Positions 1 to 7,306 are shown, counted from the stretch's first letter. The stretch is 7,378 nucleotides of DNA from Bacteroidota bacterium (GCA_023429365.1 JAEYVW010000246.1:1-7378), one strand, 5' to 3'. Numbers and translations: made by a program. Notes: generated by a model not told the origin, from the sequence alone.

Positions 1-26
1 ACTGCAATGCGTAACTTGTTTCTCAT
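1..26 (-). CDS. Possible N-terminus of a minus-strand gene (partial)
   Basis: An ATG at 26-24 opens a minus-strand frame that runs off the left edge, giving MRNKLRIAV. It lies downstream of the elaA-like gene in the same direction, after an AT-rich gap of 128 bases that looks non-coding. Nine residues are too few to name a family. The competing reading is a plus-strand frame entering from the left and stopping at 100-102, but its composition and its ATA and CTA codons do not resemble the other genes here. I favour the minus-strand start weakly. Confidence 0.25.
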
Positions 27-154
27 AGATTCAGATTTCTGGTTTCTACTATTGGATTTCGATAACAAAGAAGATAAAGAAAACTGTAAGGAAAGAATGT
101 AAAAGAGTATTTTTTAATTCTTTGCCAGAGAAAAAGTTGATCTACTTAGTGGAT

Positions 155-610
155 TTACGAAAGTGCTGCCGGGCGCAACATCTCGATATGGTCAATTCCG
201 TCTTCATCATAAATTTCACTGCTTTGTGTAAAACCCATTGATTCATAGAATTTTTTAAGATGAAACTGAGCGCCGATCCGGATGGGTGTGTCCCCAAAGA
301 GTTTTCTGCTTTCCTCGATGCTTTTTTTCATTAATTCTACTCCCAAACCAGTGCCGCGAACGCTTGGGGAAGTGACAACACGGCCGATGGAAGGTTCAGC
401 ATAAGAAATGCCCGCAGGAACCAGCCGGGTATAGGCTGCCAGTTCATTATCCTGCCATCCCATCAGGTGCCAGGAAACCTGGTCCTTATCATCCATATCG
501 AGGAAAATGCAATTTTGTTCAACTACGAATACTTCCGACCTAAGTTGAAGAATACTATAAAGTTCTTGAGTAGTAAGTGATTCAAAATTCTTGAGCTGCC
601 ATGAAACCAT
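155..610 (-). CDS. elaA: ElaA-like GNAT family N-acetyltransferase
   Basis: This 151-residue protein is a single-domain GNAT acyltransferase of the ElaA subgroup. The family transfers an acyl group from acyl-CoA to an amine; the natural substrate of ElaA is not established. The early segment RSEVFVVEQ (residues 24-32), followed by an acidic stretch with DMDDKD, is the ElaA hallmark. The acetyl-CoA pyrophosphate loop is RGTGLG at 85-90, following beta strand IGRVVTSPSV. The segment FYESMGF (121-127) is the usual GNAT motif B region, and EDGIDHIEM (136-144) matches the conserved ElaA C-terminal end. Length is normal for the family and the protein should be cytosolic. It is the last gene of the rarA-globin-elaA run, 21 nt after the globin stop, with no recognisable Shine-Dalgarno sequence. 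Family assignment is firm; the role is inferred only in general terms. Confidence 0.9.
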   Translation of the reverse strand: MVSWQLKNFESLTTQELYSILQLRSEVFVVEQNCIFLDMDDKDQVSWHLMGWQDNELAAYTRLVPAGISYAEPSIGRVVTSPSVRGTGLGVELMKKSIEESRKLFGDTPIRIGAQFHLKKFYESMGFTQSSEIYDEDGIDHIEMLRPAALS

Positions 611-631
611 ATATGCGTCTTTAGTCTTGAT

Positions 632-1033
632 TTAGTGTCGGGTGTCGCCTGGATAGAAACCCTGGTTTTCCTGCTTCATCCGGAACAGCATCAGCGAGGC
701 AATCGACTTCGCTTTTTTCTTGGCCAAGTCTGCAGTATTGCCTGTGAAAAGCTGGTCCACCGTTTCGTTGAACAGGGAAAGCCACCGGTCGAAATGCTTC
801 TCCTCAAACGGCTCTTTTCGGTTCAATGCATAATGAACAGCCATAGCATTATTGCGATACTTTGCAGCATCCAGTAACAAAGTTTCCCAAAAATCACAGA
901 TGATGGGTATATGGTGGTTCCAGTTTACTTTAGCGACATCATTAAAGATATAGCCAATGGTATCATCTTCTTTTACCTTATCATAAAACCTGGTCATCAG
1001 CAATTCAATATCTTCCCTTGATTGAATATCCAT
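632..1033 (-). CDS. Group III truncated haemoglobin
   Basis: This 133-residue protein is a cytosolic haem protein of the truncated (2-on-2) globin superfamily, group III (P type). Aligned by eye to Campylobacter jejuni Ctb, the key positions are all present: Tyr17 at B10 in RFYDKV, His41 at E7 eight residues before Trp49 of DFW, the proximal haem ligand His67 at F8, and Trp84 at G8 in the segment RWLSLF. The Tyr-B10/His-E7/Trp-G8 set is typical of group III rather than groups I or II. Members bind O2, NO or peroxide-type ligands; proposed roles are NO or oxidative stress handling, but function varies and is not shown here. Its ATG overlaps the rarA stop by one base (TGATG), so translational coupling to rarA is likely. 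It is followed by the ElaA-like gene. Older annotations may call such proteins 'globin' or 'sec-independent protein translocase TatC'-adjacent hypothetical; the globin reading is clear. Confidence 0.92.
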   Translation of the reverse strand: MDIQSREDIELLMTRFYDKVKEDDTIGYIFNDVAKVNWNHHIPIICDFWETLLLDAAKYRNNAMAVHYALNRKEPFEEKHFDRWLSLFNETVDQLFTGNTADLAKKKAKSIASLMLFRMKQENQGFYPGDTRH

Positions 1034-2292
1034 CAGTACTTGTATTTTTCTTTCCAGAGCGATCTCAAATATTTTCGAAGTTCTTCTTCCCTCGCATTTT
1101 TTCCCGGGTCATAAAATTTAGTGCCGGCAATTTCTTTTGGCAAATACTCCTGCGGTGAAAAATTCTTTTCATAGTCATGCGAATATTCATAGTTCTTCCC
1201 ATAGCCCAGCTTTTTCATCAGCTTGGTCGGAGCATTGCGAATATGAAGCGGTATGGAGAGATCGCCATGACGCTGAACCGCGCTCACCGCTTCGCTGATC
1301 GCTATTGTGGCCGAATTACTTTTTGGGCTCGAGGCCAGGTATATGGCACATTGCGACAAAATTAACTGCGATTCAGGGTAGCCAACCTTGTTGACGGCTT
1401 CAAAAGTCGCATTGGCCATGATCAGTGCGGTAGGATTCGCATTGCCGATATCTTCACTGGCCAGTATAAGCATCCTTCGGGCGATGAATTTTACATCCTC
1501 ACCACCTTCCACCATGCGGGCGAGCCAGTAAATCGCGGCATTGGGATCGCTGCCCCGGATAGATTTGATGAAAGCGGAAATAATATCATAGTGTTGTTCA
1601 CCCCCTTTATCATAGAGTGCGATCTTTTTTTGCGCTACCTCCATCACCAGCTGATCAGTGATTTGAAGCGAGCCAGTTCCATCATAGGTGTCGGTCACCA
1701 GTTCCAGTAGGTTGAGAAGTTTCCGGGCATCACCGCCTGAAATATTGATGAGCGCCCCGGTTTCTTTCAGACTGATATTTTTCTTTTTGAGCAATTCATC
1801 TTTTTCTACCGCCAATTGCAGCAAGCCCACAAGGTCTTCTTCGTCCAGTGGCTTCAGGACATATACCTGGCAGCGGCTAAGCAGTGCGCTATTGACTTCG
1901 AAAGATGGGTTTTCGGTTGTAGCCCCGATAAGGGTAATGATACCTTTCTCCACTGCCCCAAGCAAAGCGTCCTGCTGACCTTTATTGAAGCGATGGATTT
2001 CATCAATAAATAAAATGCTCTCAGGCAGTGCTTTGGACTTTTCTATCACTTCACGCACGTCTTTCACACCTGAGCTAATGGCGCTAAGTGTAAAGAAAGG
2101 CGCCTGGAGTGTATTGGCAATGATGTTGGCGATTGTTGTCTTACCCGTGCCAGGCGGTCCCCAAAGGATCATTGAGGGGATCCGGCCACGCTCGATCGCT
2201 GTTCGCAAAATGCTTCCTTTGCCAGTCAGGTGCTGTTGCCCGACAAGCTCATCTAAACTGTGGGGACGTATTCGCTCGGCTAATGGGATCAT
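1033..2292 (-). CDS. rarA: Replication-associated recombination protein A (RarA/MgsA), AAA+ ATPase
   Basis: This 419-residue cytosolic protein is a complete RarA (MgsA; eukaryotic Mgs1/WRNIP1), an AAA+ ATPase related to clamp-loader subunits. It acts at stalled replication forks, with DNA ends and SSB among its known partners. The Walker A motif GPPGTGKT is at 45-52, Walker B ILFIDEIH at 93-100, sensor 1 GATTEN at 123-128, the arginine finger is probably Arg140 in SALLSR, and sensor 2 GGDAR is at 186-190. The RarA-specific C-terminal part follows: YDKGGEQHYD near 227, SIRGSDPNAA near 244, and the IPLHIRNAPTKLMK block near 347. The start is fixed because an in-frame TAA (2298-2296) lies one codon upstream of the ATG. 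It is the first gene of a minus-strand run, diverging from the protease gene. I see no convincing phylum-type promoter for it in the short gap. Confidence 0.97.
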   Translation of the reverse strand: MIPLAERIRPHSLDELVGQQHLTGKGSILRTAIERGRIPSMILWGPPGTGKTTIANIIANTLQAPFFTLSAISSGVKDVREVIEKSKALPESILFIDEIHRFNKGQQDALLGAVEKGIITLIGATTENPSFEVNSALLSRCQVYVLKPLDEEDLVGLLQLAVEKDELLKKKNISLKETGALINISGGDARKLLNLLELVTDTYDGTGSLQITDQLVMEVAQKKIALYDKGGEQHYDIISAFIKSIRGSDPNAAIYWLARMVEGGEDVKFIARRMLILASEDIGNANPTALIMANATFEAVNKVGYPESQLILSQCAIYLASSPKSNSATIAISEAVSAVQRHGDLSIPLHIRNAPTKLMKKLGYGKNYEYSHDYEKNFSPQEYLPKEIAGTKFYDPGKNAREEELRKYLRSLWKEKYKY

Positions 2293-2461
2293 AATTTAGG
2301 CAGGTGTGAACAATAAAATAGGCAAAACCGCATTTGCAAATTAGCGATTCCCCTGCAAATGATTTTTGAAAGGCGCAAAGCAGGGTCCCCGGAACTTTCG
2401 ATTCCGGTAATTTCTTTTTCTAACATATAGTTTTGTATTTTGAAAATCGATTTTGAAGAAA
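2293..2461. promoter_or_regulatory. Divergent intergenic region between rarA and the serine protease gene
   Basis: This gap must hold the promoters for both the leftward rarA operon and the rightward protease gene. It contains a perfect 10-base palindrome, ATTTGCAAAT, at 2332-2341. The half TGCAAAT recurs in direct orientation at 2354-2360, 19 bases further on. Such an arrangement could be an operator shared by both genes, but AT-rich palindromes of this length also arise by chance. The protease-side promoter is listed separately. Confidence 0.4.
2428..2435 (+). promoter_or_regulatory. Candidate -7 element for the serine protease gene
   Basis: TAGTTTTG fits the Bacteroidota -7 consensus TAnnTTTG exactly. 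It lies 26 bases before the chosen ATG, so a transcript starting about six bases downstream would have a leader of roughly 20 nt, as is common in this phylum. The matching -33 TTG is not clear: only a TTC at 2402-2404 is near, and the spacing is long. The call therefore rests on the -7 element alone. Confidence 0.4.
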
Positions 2462-3874
2462 ATGAGACGTAAAATAGTAATCAATCATGTGATCTGGGTC
2501 ATGGTTTTTACCCTGACACAGCTGCAGGCGGTCAACGGCCAGTCAATCACGGCTGAGCAAAATTATGCCCGCAATTCACCAGCAGTGGCCATGGTACAAA
2601 CTGTATTTTCCGCTACGGTCTATGTGAATAAGGTGGAGATGAATGAACGACGTTTTAATGCCCTGGTTGACTCTGTAAAACGTCTCGACACGACTGGTAC
2701 GATGTTTTCACCGGAAGAAAAACTGGATATTGTGGTGAAGGCGCTTTACAATAATCCATTCCGTTATTTTTCTGCAACAACTGAATACTTCAGGCAAAAA
2801 CACCGGATCTTATCTTCAGGCACGGGCTTTTTCGTAACCGGTAATGGCTACGTCATCACTAACGCCCATATTCTCGACCGCGACAGCGCATTCATCCGGC
2901 GCAAGTTTACACTGTCCACGTTCCAGGAAGTAACCGATGCCAATATCAGGGCCCTTCAATCATCATGGGATATGACGCTAAATGATGAGCAGCGAAATTT
3001 GTTGAATAATGCTTACAGTACGATCTACTCCCAGGTTTCATCGATGATCCTGTTTGATATTAAACGGGAAGTGTTTGTGCAATACAGGCTGGACTCGGAC
3101 GAAGATCCCCGTGATATTGTCACAAGGCGATTACCTGCCAAAGTGATCATCAAGGGTAAGCCCATGCCGGGTAAAGATGTGGCTCTATTGAAGGTGGATA
3201 GTGTACAACAACTTCCCACCATACCGTTAAGCAACGAAAGCATGGCGAGGATAGGTGAGCAGGTACTGGTATATGGATATCCCGATCCGGTGACTTCCAA
3301 TGCTTACCTGGCGCGGGAAACGAATATTGAACCTACCCTGACCATGGGCGTAGTTAGCGCTGTCAAGAAATCCCTGGGCGGCTGGCCTGTGATACAGATG
3401 GATGCGGTAATTACCCACGGCAGCAGTGGCAGCCCGGTTTGTAATGCCAGGGGTGAAGTGATCGGACTGGCAACTTTTGGAAGCCTGGAACAAAAAACCG
3501 GAAGCCTGGCACCGGGATTCAATTTCGCGGTACCTGTTTCCATCATAAAAGAATTCCTTGACTCGGTGGATGTCGACACACGAATGAGCCAGTCGTCTGT
3601 GGTTTTTAACAGGGGGCTGTCCTATTTTTATTCAGGATACTATACCAAGGCATTGAAAAGATTTGCCAATGTAAAAACGGTAAACAACGAATTTCCGATG
3701 TTGAATTATTATATCGAAGCGGCGACCAAAAAGATTTCTGATGGCGAAGACAAAGATTCCATCAGGAGAAAATATGTTTTCCGGATCATGGCCATCGTGC
3801 TGATCCTGGGTGGCATATTTATTTTCTACAGATGGCAACATGAAAAAAACCTGCAACAACGACATCTGAACTAA
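2462..3874 (+). CDS. Membrane-anchored trypsin-like serine protease with TPR-like C-terminal region
   Basis: This is a secreted serine endopeptidase of the trypsin/HtrA fold (470 residues from the ATG; a TTG nine bases upstream at 2453 is an alternative start). Residues 1-26 form a signal peptide: basic MRRK, a hydrophobic core, then a likely cut after AVNG. The catalytic triad is visible as His136 in VITNAH, Asp239 in KDVALLKV and Ser322 in HGSSGSP. The His-Asp interval is about 103 residues and carries a helical insert near 157-207. A TPR-like helical pair spans about 382-424, and no PDZ domain is evident. A hydrophobic segment at about 438-456 is followed by a short tail, so the protease domain should face the periplasm with the C-terminus in the cytoplasm. 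Envelope quality control is a reasonable inference; the substrate is unknown. Its stop overlaps that of the convergent membrane-protein gene. Confidence 0.88.
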   Translation: MRRKIVINHVIWVMVFTLTQLQAVNGQSITAEQNYARNSPAVAMVQTVFSATVYVNKVEMNERRFNALVDSVKRLDTTGTMFSPEEKLDIVVKALYNNPFRYFSATTEYFRQKHRILSSGTGFFVTGNGYVITNAHILDRDSAFIRRKFTLSTFQEVTDANIRALQSSWDMTLNDEQRNLLNNAYSTIYSQVSSMILFDIKREVFVQYRLDSDEDPRDIVTRRLPAKVIIKGKPMPGKDVALLKVDSVQQLPTIPLSNESMARIGEQVLVYGYPDPVTSNAYLARETNIEPTLTMGVVSAVKKSLGGWPVIQMDAVITHGSSGSPVCNARGEVIGLATFGSLEQKTGSLAPGFNFAVPVSIIKEFLDSVDVDTRMSQSSVVFNRGLSYFYSGYYTKALKRFANVKTVNNEFPMLNYYIEAATKKISDGEDKDSIRRKYVFRIMAIVLILGGIFIFYRWQHEKNLQQRHLN

Positions 3875-4356
3875 GTATTTTCAAATTCGAATTTCCGTTT
3901 AAGGAAATTCTCATTCAACTCCAGCCTCAGTTTATACAAACCATAAAGTATAGCCAGTTGAAGCAATAGCATCACGGTATAGGTGATCAGCATCAGGAAA
4001 ATGCTGAAGGGCAATTCGAATATCTGCTTACTGCCGAGGCTGGCCAGTTGTGACAAAGATCGGAATTCAGCAAATACAAATCCAAACAGGAAAGCGATAA
4101 GCAGGAAGTTGACCAAAAACAGCCGGTTAAAATACCTTTTCTGTCTGCCTTCTACCGGCTCATCAGGATAATTATTGTTGAGCAGGTTTATTCCAAAGAT
4201 CGTCAATAGCAGGATTGCCAAAAAAACGATCAGGCTGATCACACCACCCCACCTGGCGTACCTGAAAAAACTAAACAGCACATCCAGTTCATTGAATGCA
4301 GCCCCGATCATCTGGATGATACAGATCGCTCTAAATAATTTCCAGCGTGCCGGCAT
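3871..4356 (-). CDS. Hypothetical four-helix integral membrane protein downstream of aspS
   Basis: I do not recognise a family for this 161-residue protein. Four hydrophobic stretches are visible, at about 8-30 (weaker, with several polar residues), 37-59, 79-98 and 115-140. A polar loop with NNNYPDEPVEGRQKR (60-74) sits between the second and third, and a charged C-terminal tail (142-161) follows the last. The loop and tail are basic, so by the positive-inside rule both probably face the cytoplasm. There is no signal peptide, catalytic motif or metal site that I can see. Its ATG shares one base with the aspS stop (TGATG), so it is likely translated by coupling from the aspS message. Its TAG stop overlaps the TAA of the convergent protease gene in CTAA. 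The clean frame and precise coupling make it a real gene; function is unknown. Confidence 0.8.
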   Translation of the reverse strand: MPARWKLFRAICIIQMIGAAFNELDVLFSFFRYARWGGVISLIVFLAILLLTIFGINLLNNNYPDEPVEGRQKRYFNRLFLVNFLLIAFLFGFVFAEFRSLSQLASLGSKQIFELPFSIFLMLITYTVMLLLQLAILYGLYKLRLELNENFLKRKFEFENT

Positions 4357-6185
4357 CAGGATTCCAGGTCTAGTTTAATTTGTAATTCCTCCAGTTGTTT
4401 GTCATCAATGGTGGCGGGTGCATCGAGCATGACGTCTCTGCCACTATTGTTTTTGGGAAATGCAATAAAATCACGAATACTTTCACTGCCGCCTAAAATG
4501 GCACAAAGCCGGTCGAATCCAAATGCGATACCACCATGTGGCGGGGCGCCATATTCGAAAGCGCCTAACAGGAAGCCGAACTTATGTTGCTGTTCCTCTT
4601 TATCCATACCCAGTGCGGCAAACATTTTTTCCTGCAGTTCTTTCTGGAAGATCCTGATCGATCCTCCACCGATCTCATTGCCATTTAAAACCATGTCGTA
4701 GGCATTGGCTTTAATATTAGCATAAGGATGTGCGAGGTATTCGGCAGCATTTTTAATTTGAGGATCGTTATCGATCATGGTTTGGATCTGTTCGGGTTTC
4801 GGTGACGTAAACGGATGATGACGGGCTACCCAGCGGTTGCCTTCTTCATCATATTCAAAGAGGGGAAAATCCAGCACCCAAAGAAGTTTAAATTCATCTT
4901 CTTTTCTCAGGCCAAGTCGACGTCCCATTTCGAGCCGGAGTTCACTCATGGCTTTTCTCGTTCTTTCCTCGGTACCCGCCAGAATCAAAACCAGGTCACC
5001 GGTTTTGGCGCCGGCAGCGTCAGCAATAGCTTTTAATTTCTCTTCGTTGAAAAATTTGTCCATACTGCTTTTATAACTGCCATCGGCATTGCATTTTATA
5101 AAAGCAAGACCTTTCATACCGATCTGTGGCCGCTTTACCCAGTCAGTCAGTTCATCGGTTTGTTTTCGGCTATATTCACTGCAACCCGGCACCGCTATCG
5201 CGATAACAGTTTCGGCCTCATCAAAAACTTTGAAATCCGCATCAGCGATAAGGCTTCGCTGATCAGTTTTTTGCTTGTAAACGGTAGAAGGTTTTTTCAG
5301 GGTGAGCAATTCCATGCCGAAGCGGATATCTGGTTTGTCATTGCCAAAGCGCCACATCGCGTCGTCCCAGCTCATACGTTGAACAGATTCGCTGTAATCG
5401 ATACCTCTTACTTCTTTGAAGATATATTTTACAAGACCTTCAAACATTTGCAAAATGTCTTCCTGTTCCACAAATGCCATTTCACAGTCGATCTGTGTAA
5501 ACTCAGGCTGGCGGTCGGCTCGCAGGTCCTCATCCCTGAAACATTTTACGATCTGGTAATACCGATCGTAACCGCTGATCATCAGCAACTGTTTAAAGGT
5601 TTGCGGCGATTGTGGAAGGGCATAAAATTGTCCAGCGTTCATCCGGGAAGGCACCACAAAATCACGGGCGCCCTCAGGCGTCGATTTTATAAGAAATGGG
5701 GTTTCAATATCCATAAAACCCTGGTTGTGCAAATAGTTTCTGGTGGCCCTATTAACAGCGTATCGCAATTCCAGGTTTTTCTTTACTGTATTTCTTCTGA
5801 GGTCGAGATAGCGATATTTCATGCGAAGGTCATCACCACCGTCCGTTTTGTCTTCAATGGTAAAGGGAGGTACAGCCGACCTGTTCAATATTTTAAAGGA
5901 AGTGACAATAATTTCAATCTCCCCGGTTGGAATATGGGAGTTCTTATTACTTCTTTCGTTTACAATACCAGTAGCCTGCAATACAAATTCCCGACCCGGC
6001 GGGTTTTCATCCAGGTCTTTATTCAATTGTTCGCCGAAAAGTAATTGTGTAATGCCATAGCGGTCGCGCAGATCGATAAAAGTGATCGCGCCAAACTTCC
6101 TGACGGTCTGCACCCAGCCAGCCAGGGTAACTTCCTTCTGTTTATCATTGATCCTGAGCTCGCCACAGGTATGTGTTCTGTACAT
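4356..6185 (-). CDS. aspS: Aspartyl-tRNA synthetase (AspRS)
   Basis: This is a complete class IIb aminoacyl-tRNA synthetase of 609 residues that charges tRNA-Asp with aspartate in the cytosol. The N-terminal OB-fold anticodon-binding domain spans about 1-105. The catalytic domain opens with RYLDLRR (125-131). Motif 2 includes [16 protein letters not shown] (216-231), and motif 3 GIAFGFDR is at 552-559. The bacterial GAD insertion domain lies between, at roughly 290-410. Phe31 and Lys81 occupy positions that in bacterial AspRS help separate tRNA-Asp-specific from relaxed enzymes; this pair fits the specific type. I chose the ATG at 6185 ([10 protein letters not shown]), the usual N-terminus of bacterial AspRS. 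A longer frame to 6242 would add 19 non-conserved residues and would cover the promoter. It heads a two-gene run with the membrane protein. Confidence 0.97.
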   Translation of the reverse strand: MYRTHTCGELRINDKQKEVTLAGWVQTVRKFGAITFIDLRDRYGITQLLFGEQLNKDLDENPPGREFVLQATGIVNERSNKNSHIPTGEIEIIVTSFKILNRSAVPPFTIEDKTDGGDDLRMKYRYLDLRRNTVKKNLELRYAVNRATRNYLHNQGFMDIETPFLIKSTPEGARDFVVPSRMNAGQFYALPQSPQTFKQLLMISGYDRYYQIVKCFRDEDLRADRQPEFTQIDCEMAFVEQEDILQMFEGLVKYIFKEVRGIDYSESVQRMSWDDAMWRFGNDKPDIRFGMELLTLKKPSTVYKQKTDQRSLIADADFKVFDEAETVIAIAVPGCSEYSRKQTDELTDWVKRPQIGMKGLAFIKCNADGSYKSSMDKFFNEEKLKAIADAAGAKTGDLVLILAGTEERTRKAMSELRLEMGRRLGLRKEDEFKLLWVLDFPLFEYDEEGNRWVARHHPFTSPKPEQIQTMIDNDPQIKNAAEYLAHPYANIKANAYDMVLNGNEIGGGSIRIFQKELQEKMFAALGMDKEEQQHKFGFLLGAFEYGAPPHGGIAFGFDRLCAILGGSESIRDFIAFPKNNSGRDVMLDAPATIDDKQLEELQIKLDLES

Positions 6186-6211
6186 AACGTATCGTTCAAT
6201 TTTCTGAGGCG

Positions 6212-6242
6212 CAAAGATAACAAGGCGGTTACTACCAGCCAA
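6212..6242 (-). promoter_or_regulatory. Promoter of aspS
   Basis: On the minus strand, TTG (6242-6240), a 20-base spacer and TATCTTTG (6219-6212) match the Bacteroidota primary sigma factor pattern TTG-N about 20-TAnnTTTG exactly. Transcription should start some six bases further on, near 6206, leaving about 20 nt before the ATG at 6185. Because the promoter lies inside the 19-codon upstream extension, it argues against the start at 6242. Confidence 0.72.
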
Positions 6243-6470
6243 TTTGGCCTCCGCCGGGAAAATTCTCTGGGTCAGGCAGCTATTAGTCGATTAATTTTCT
6301 CTAAAGTATATCATGAAGATTCAGGCAGGAAAACTTGCGATGGTAGAAATAACATGGACAGGTTTTATTTTTTGATAATAGAGGGTTAAAGACGGCAGGC
6401 TTATATGGTTGATTGTTAAACTATTCAAATATTGTACGTAGTTTTACTAACGGAATTTAACCAGTAAGCG

Positions 6471-6502
6471 TTTGCATCTTGAACATTCGTTGAGTATATT
6501 TA
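6471..6502 (+). promoter_or_regulatory. Promoter of the MtfA-like peptidase gene
   Basis: TTTG (6471-6474), a 20-base spacer and TATATTTA (6495-6502) fit the Bacteroidota promoter pattern with one mismatch, A for G at the last -7 base. The spacer length equals that of the opposing aspS promoter. A transcript starting near 6508 would have a leader of only about 13 nt before the ATG at 6521. Confidence 0.6.
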
Positions 6503-6520
6503 ATCACCGAACCGTGCACT

Positions 6521-7306
6521 ATGCAATCATTCCTCCACAAATTGAATAATTTATTTACCCGCTCGGGCAAATCAATCTCTGATCCACAATCAGAGGAGGT
6601 GGAAATGGATGCCGCTATTTTCAACAGGTACTCCTATGTTATAGGTAGTGTTTTCAATTATTTTAATGATCTCCCCGTAGCATCCAAATGGAAGTTTGTG
6701 AAACGTACGCATCAGTTTCGCAAGCAAAAGAGATTTCACTTTATCGGCTTGGAAAAAAGCGAGGAGACAGCTATTCTTGTCAGTTCTTCTGCCGTGCAGG
6801 TCACCTTTGGATTAAAAAATTACCAGCTTTCCTATTTCAAGGATATCTATATCCTTGCAGATGCTTACCATATGGAAGATGACAACGAATTATTTATAGG
6901 TCATGTTGCACCTGATGGGATCTATCTATCCTGGAAGCATTTCCTTTACGGGTACACCTATCACGACGATAACATCAATGTTGCCGTACACGAAATGGCA
7001 CATGCTTTACTCTACAATAATTTTTTCGCTCAATACGGGATGGATGCGAATTTCCGCCTGAACTACGAGAAATTTTCCACTACCACCGGGCCCATTCTTG
7101 CAGAAGTGATCGCGAAACGGCGTAGCTATCTGCGCAGTTATGCGTTTAGCAATATGCATGAATTCTGGGCGGTAAGTGTAGAGGCCTTTTTTGAAAATCC
7201 CAAAGGCCTGCGCCAGAATATGCCCGACCTGTATGATGCCCTGAGCCATGTATTGAACCAGGACCCTATAACGAAAACTAAACTTCTTAAACCCGAAACA
7301 TGTTAA
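6521..7306 (+). CDS. MtfA-like zinc-dependent peptidase (M90 family)
   Basis: This 261-residue protein belongs to the MtfA (Mlc titration factor A) family, cytosolic zinc metallopeptidases related to the anthrax lethal factor fold. The zinc motif HEMAH is at 157-161, with His157 and His161 as ligands and Glu158 as the catalytic base. The third ligand is probably Glu221 in SVEAFFENP, about 64 residues after His157, as in E. coli MtfA (His149 to Glu212). The stretch SSSAVQVTFGL (88-98) matches the conserved helix of the family before the strand DIYILADAY. No signal peptide or membrane segment is present. In enterobacteria MtfA binds the repressor Mlc and so raises ptsG expression; nothing here shows such a partner, so only peptidase activity is inferred. 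An in-frame TGA at 6491-6493 limits upstream extension and supports the ATG at 6521. Confidence 0.9.
   Translation: MQSFLHKLNNLFTRSGKSISDPQSEEVEMDAAIFNRYSYVIGSVFNYFNDLPVASKWKFVKRTHQFRKQKRFHFIGLEKSEETAILVSSSAVQVTFGLKNYQLSYFKDIYILADAYHMEDDNELFIGHVAPDGIYLSWKHFLYGYTYHDDNINVAVHEMAHALLYNNFFAQYGMDANFRLNYEKFSTTTGPILAEVIAKRRSYLRSYAFSNMHEFWAVSVEAFFENPKGLRQNMPDLYDALSHVLNQDPITKTKLLKPETC

Larger units (their letters stand above)
6186..6520. promoter_or_regulatory. Divergent intergenic region between aspS and the MtfA-like gene
   Basis: This 335-base gap carries the aspS promoter near its left end and the peptidase promoter near its right end. The middle, about 6250-6465, shows no plausible gene, RNA or terminator. 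The 8-mer TCAGGCAG occurs twice in direct orientation at 6272-6279 and 6321-6328, and GGCAG recurs at 6394-6398. I can assign no role to these. The frame at 6045-6389 crossing part of the gap is mostly antisense to aspS and is not supported. Confidence 0.6.

Noticed and set aside
1..102. A plus-strand frame open from the left edge to a TAA at 100-102
   Set aside because: Thirty-three codons without a stop is not unlikely by chance, the region is AT-rich, and codon choice (ATA, CTA twice) differs from the real genes.
80..130. Possible AT-rich hairpin (AAAGA with TCTTT) after the elaA-like gene as a terminator
   Set aside because: The stem is only five weak pairs with a long loop and no GC-rich core, so it does not qualify as an intrinsic terminator.
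635..877. An 80-codon plus-strand frame opposite the globin gene
   Set aside because: It is fully antisense to a gene with clear haem-binding residues and has no support of its own.
1985..2299. A 104-codon plus-strand frame opposite the start of rarA
   Set aside because: The opposite strand encodes the invariant Walker A and B motifs of RarA; the plus-strand translation has low-complexity shadow character.
2293..2345. A rarA promoter on the minus strand, for example TATTTTAT or TAATTTG
   Set aside because: The former has two mismatches and a spacer of 16, the latter lacks one spacer base and has no -33 element at the right distance.
5160..6044. A 294-codon open frame on the plus strand, antisense to aspS
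   Set aside because: It lies wholly within the conserved aspS coding region, its translation resembles no family I know and it has no promoter or operon context; long antisense frames are common opposite strongly biased genes.
6238..6248. Inverted repeat GCCAA-T-TTGGC overlapping the aspS -33 element
   Set aside because: Eleven bases is too short to call an operator on its own, and part of it is simply the TTG of the promoter.
6413..6446. A second promoter candidate for the MtfA-like gene, TTG then TAGTTTTA
   Set aside because: The spacer of 23 bases is long and the -7 element has a mismatch; the pair at 6471-6502 is better spaced and closer to the start codon.
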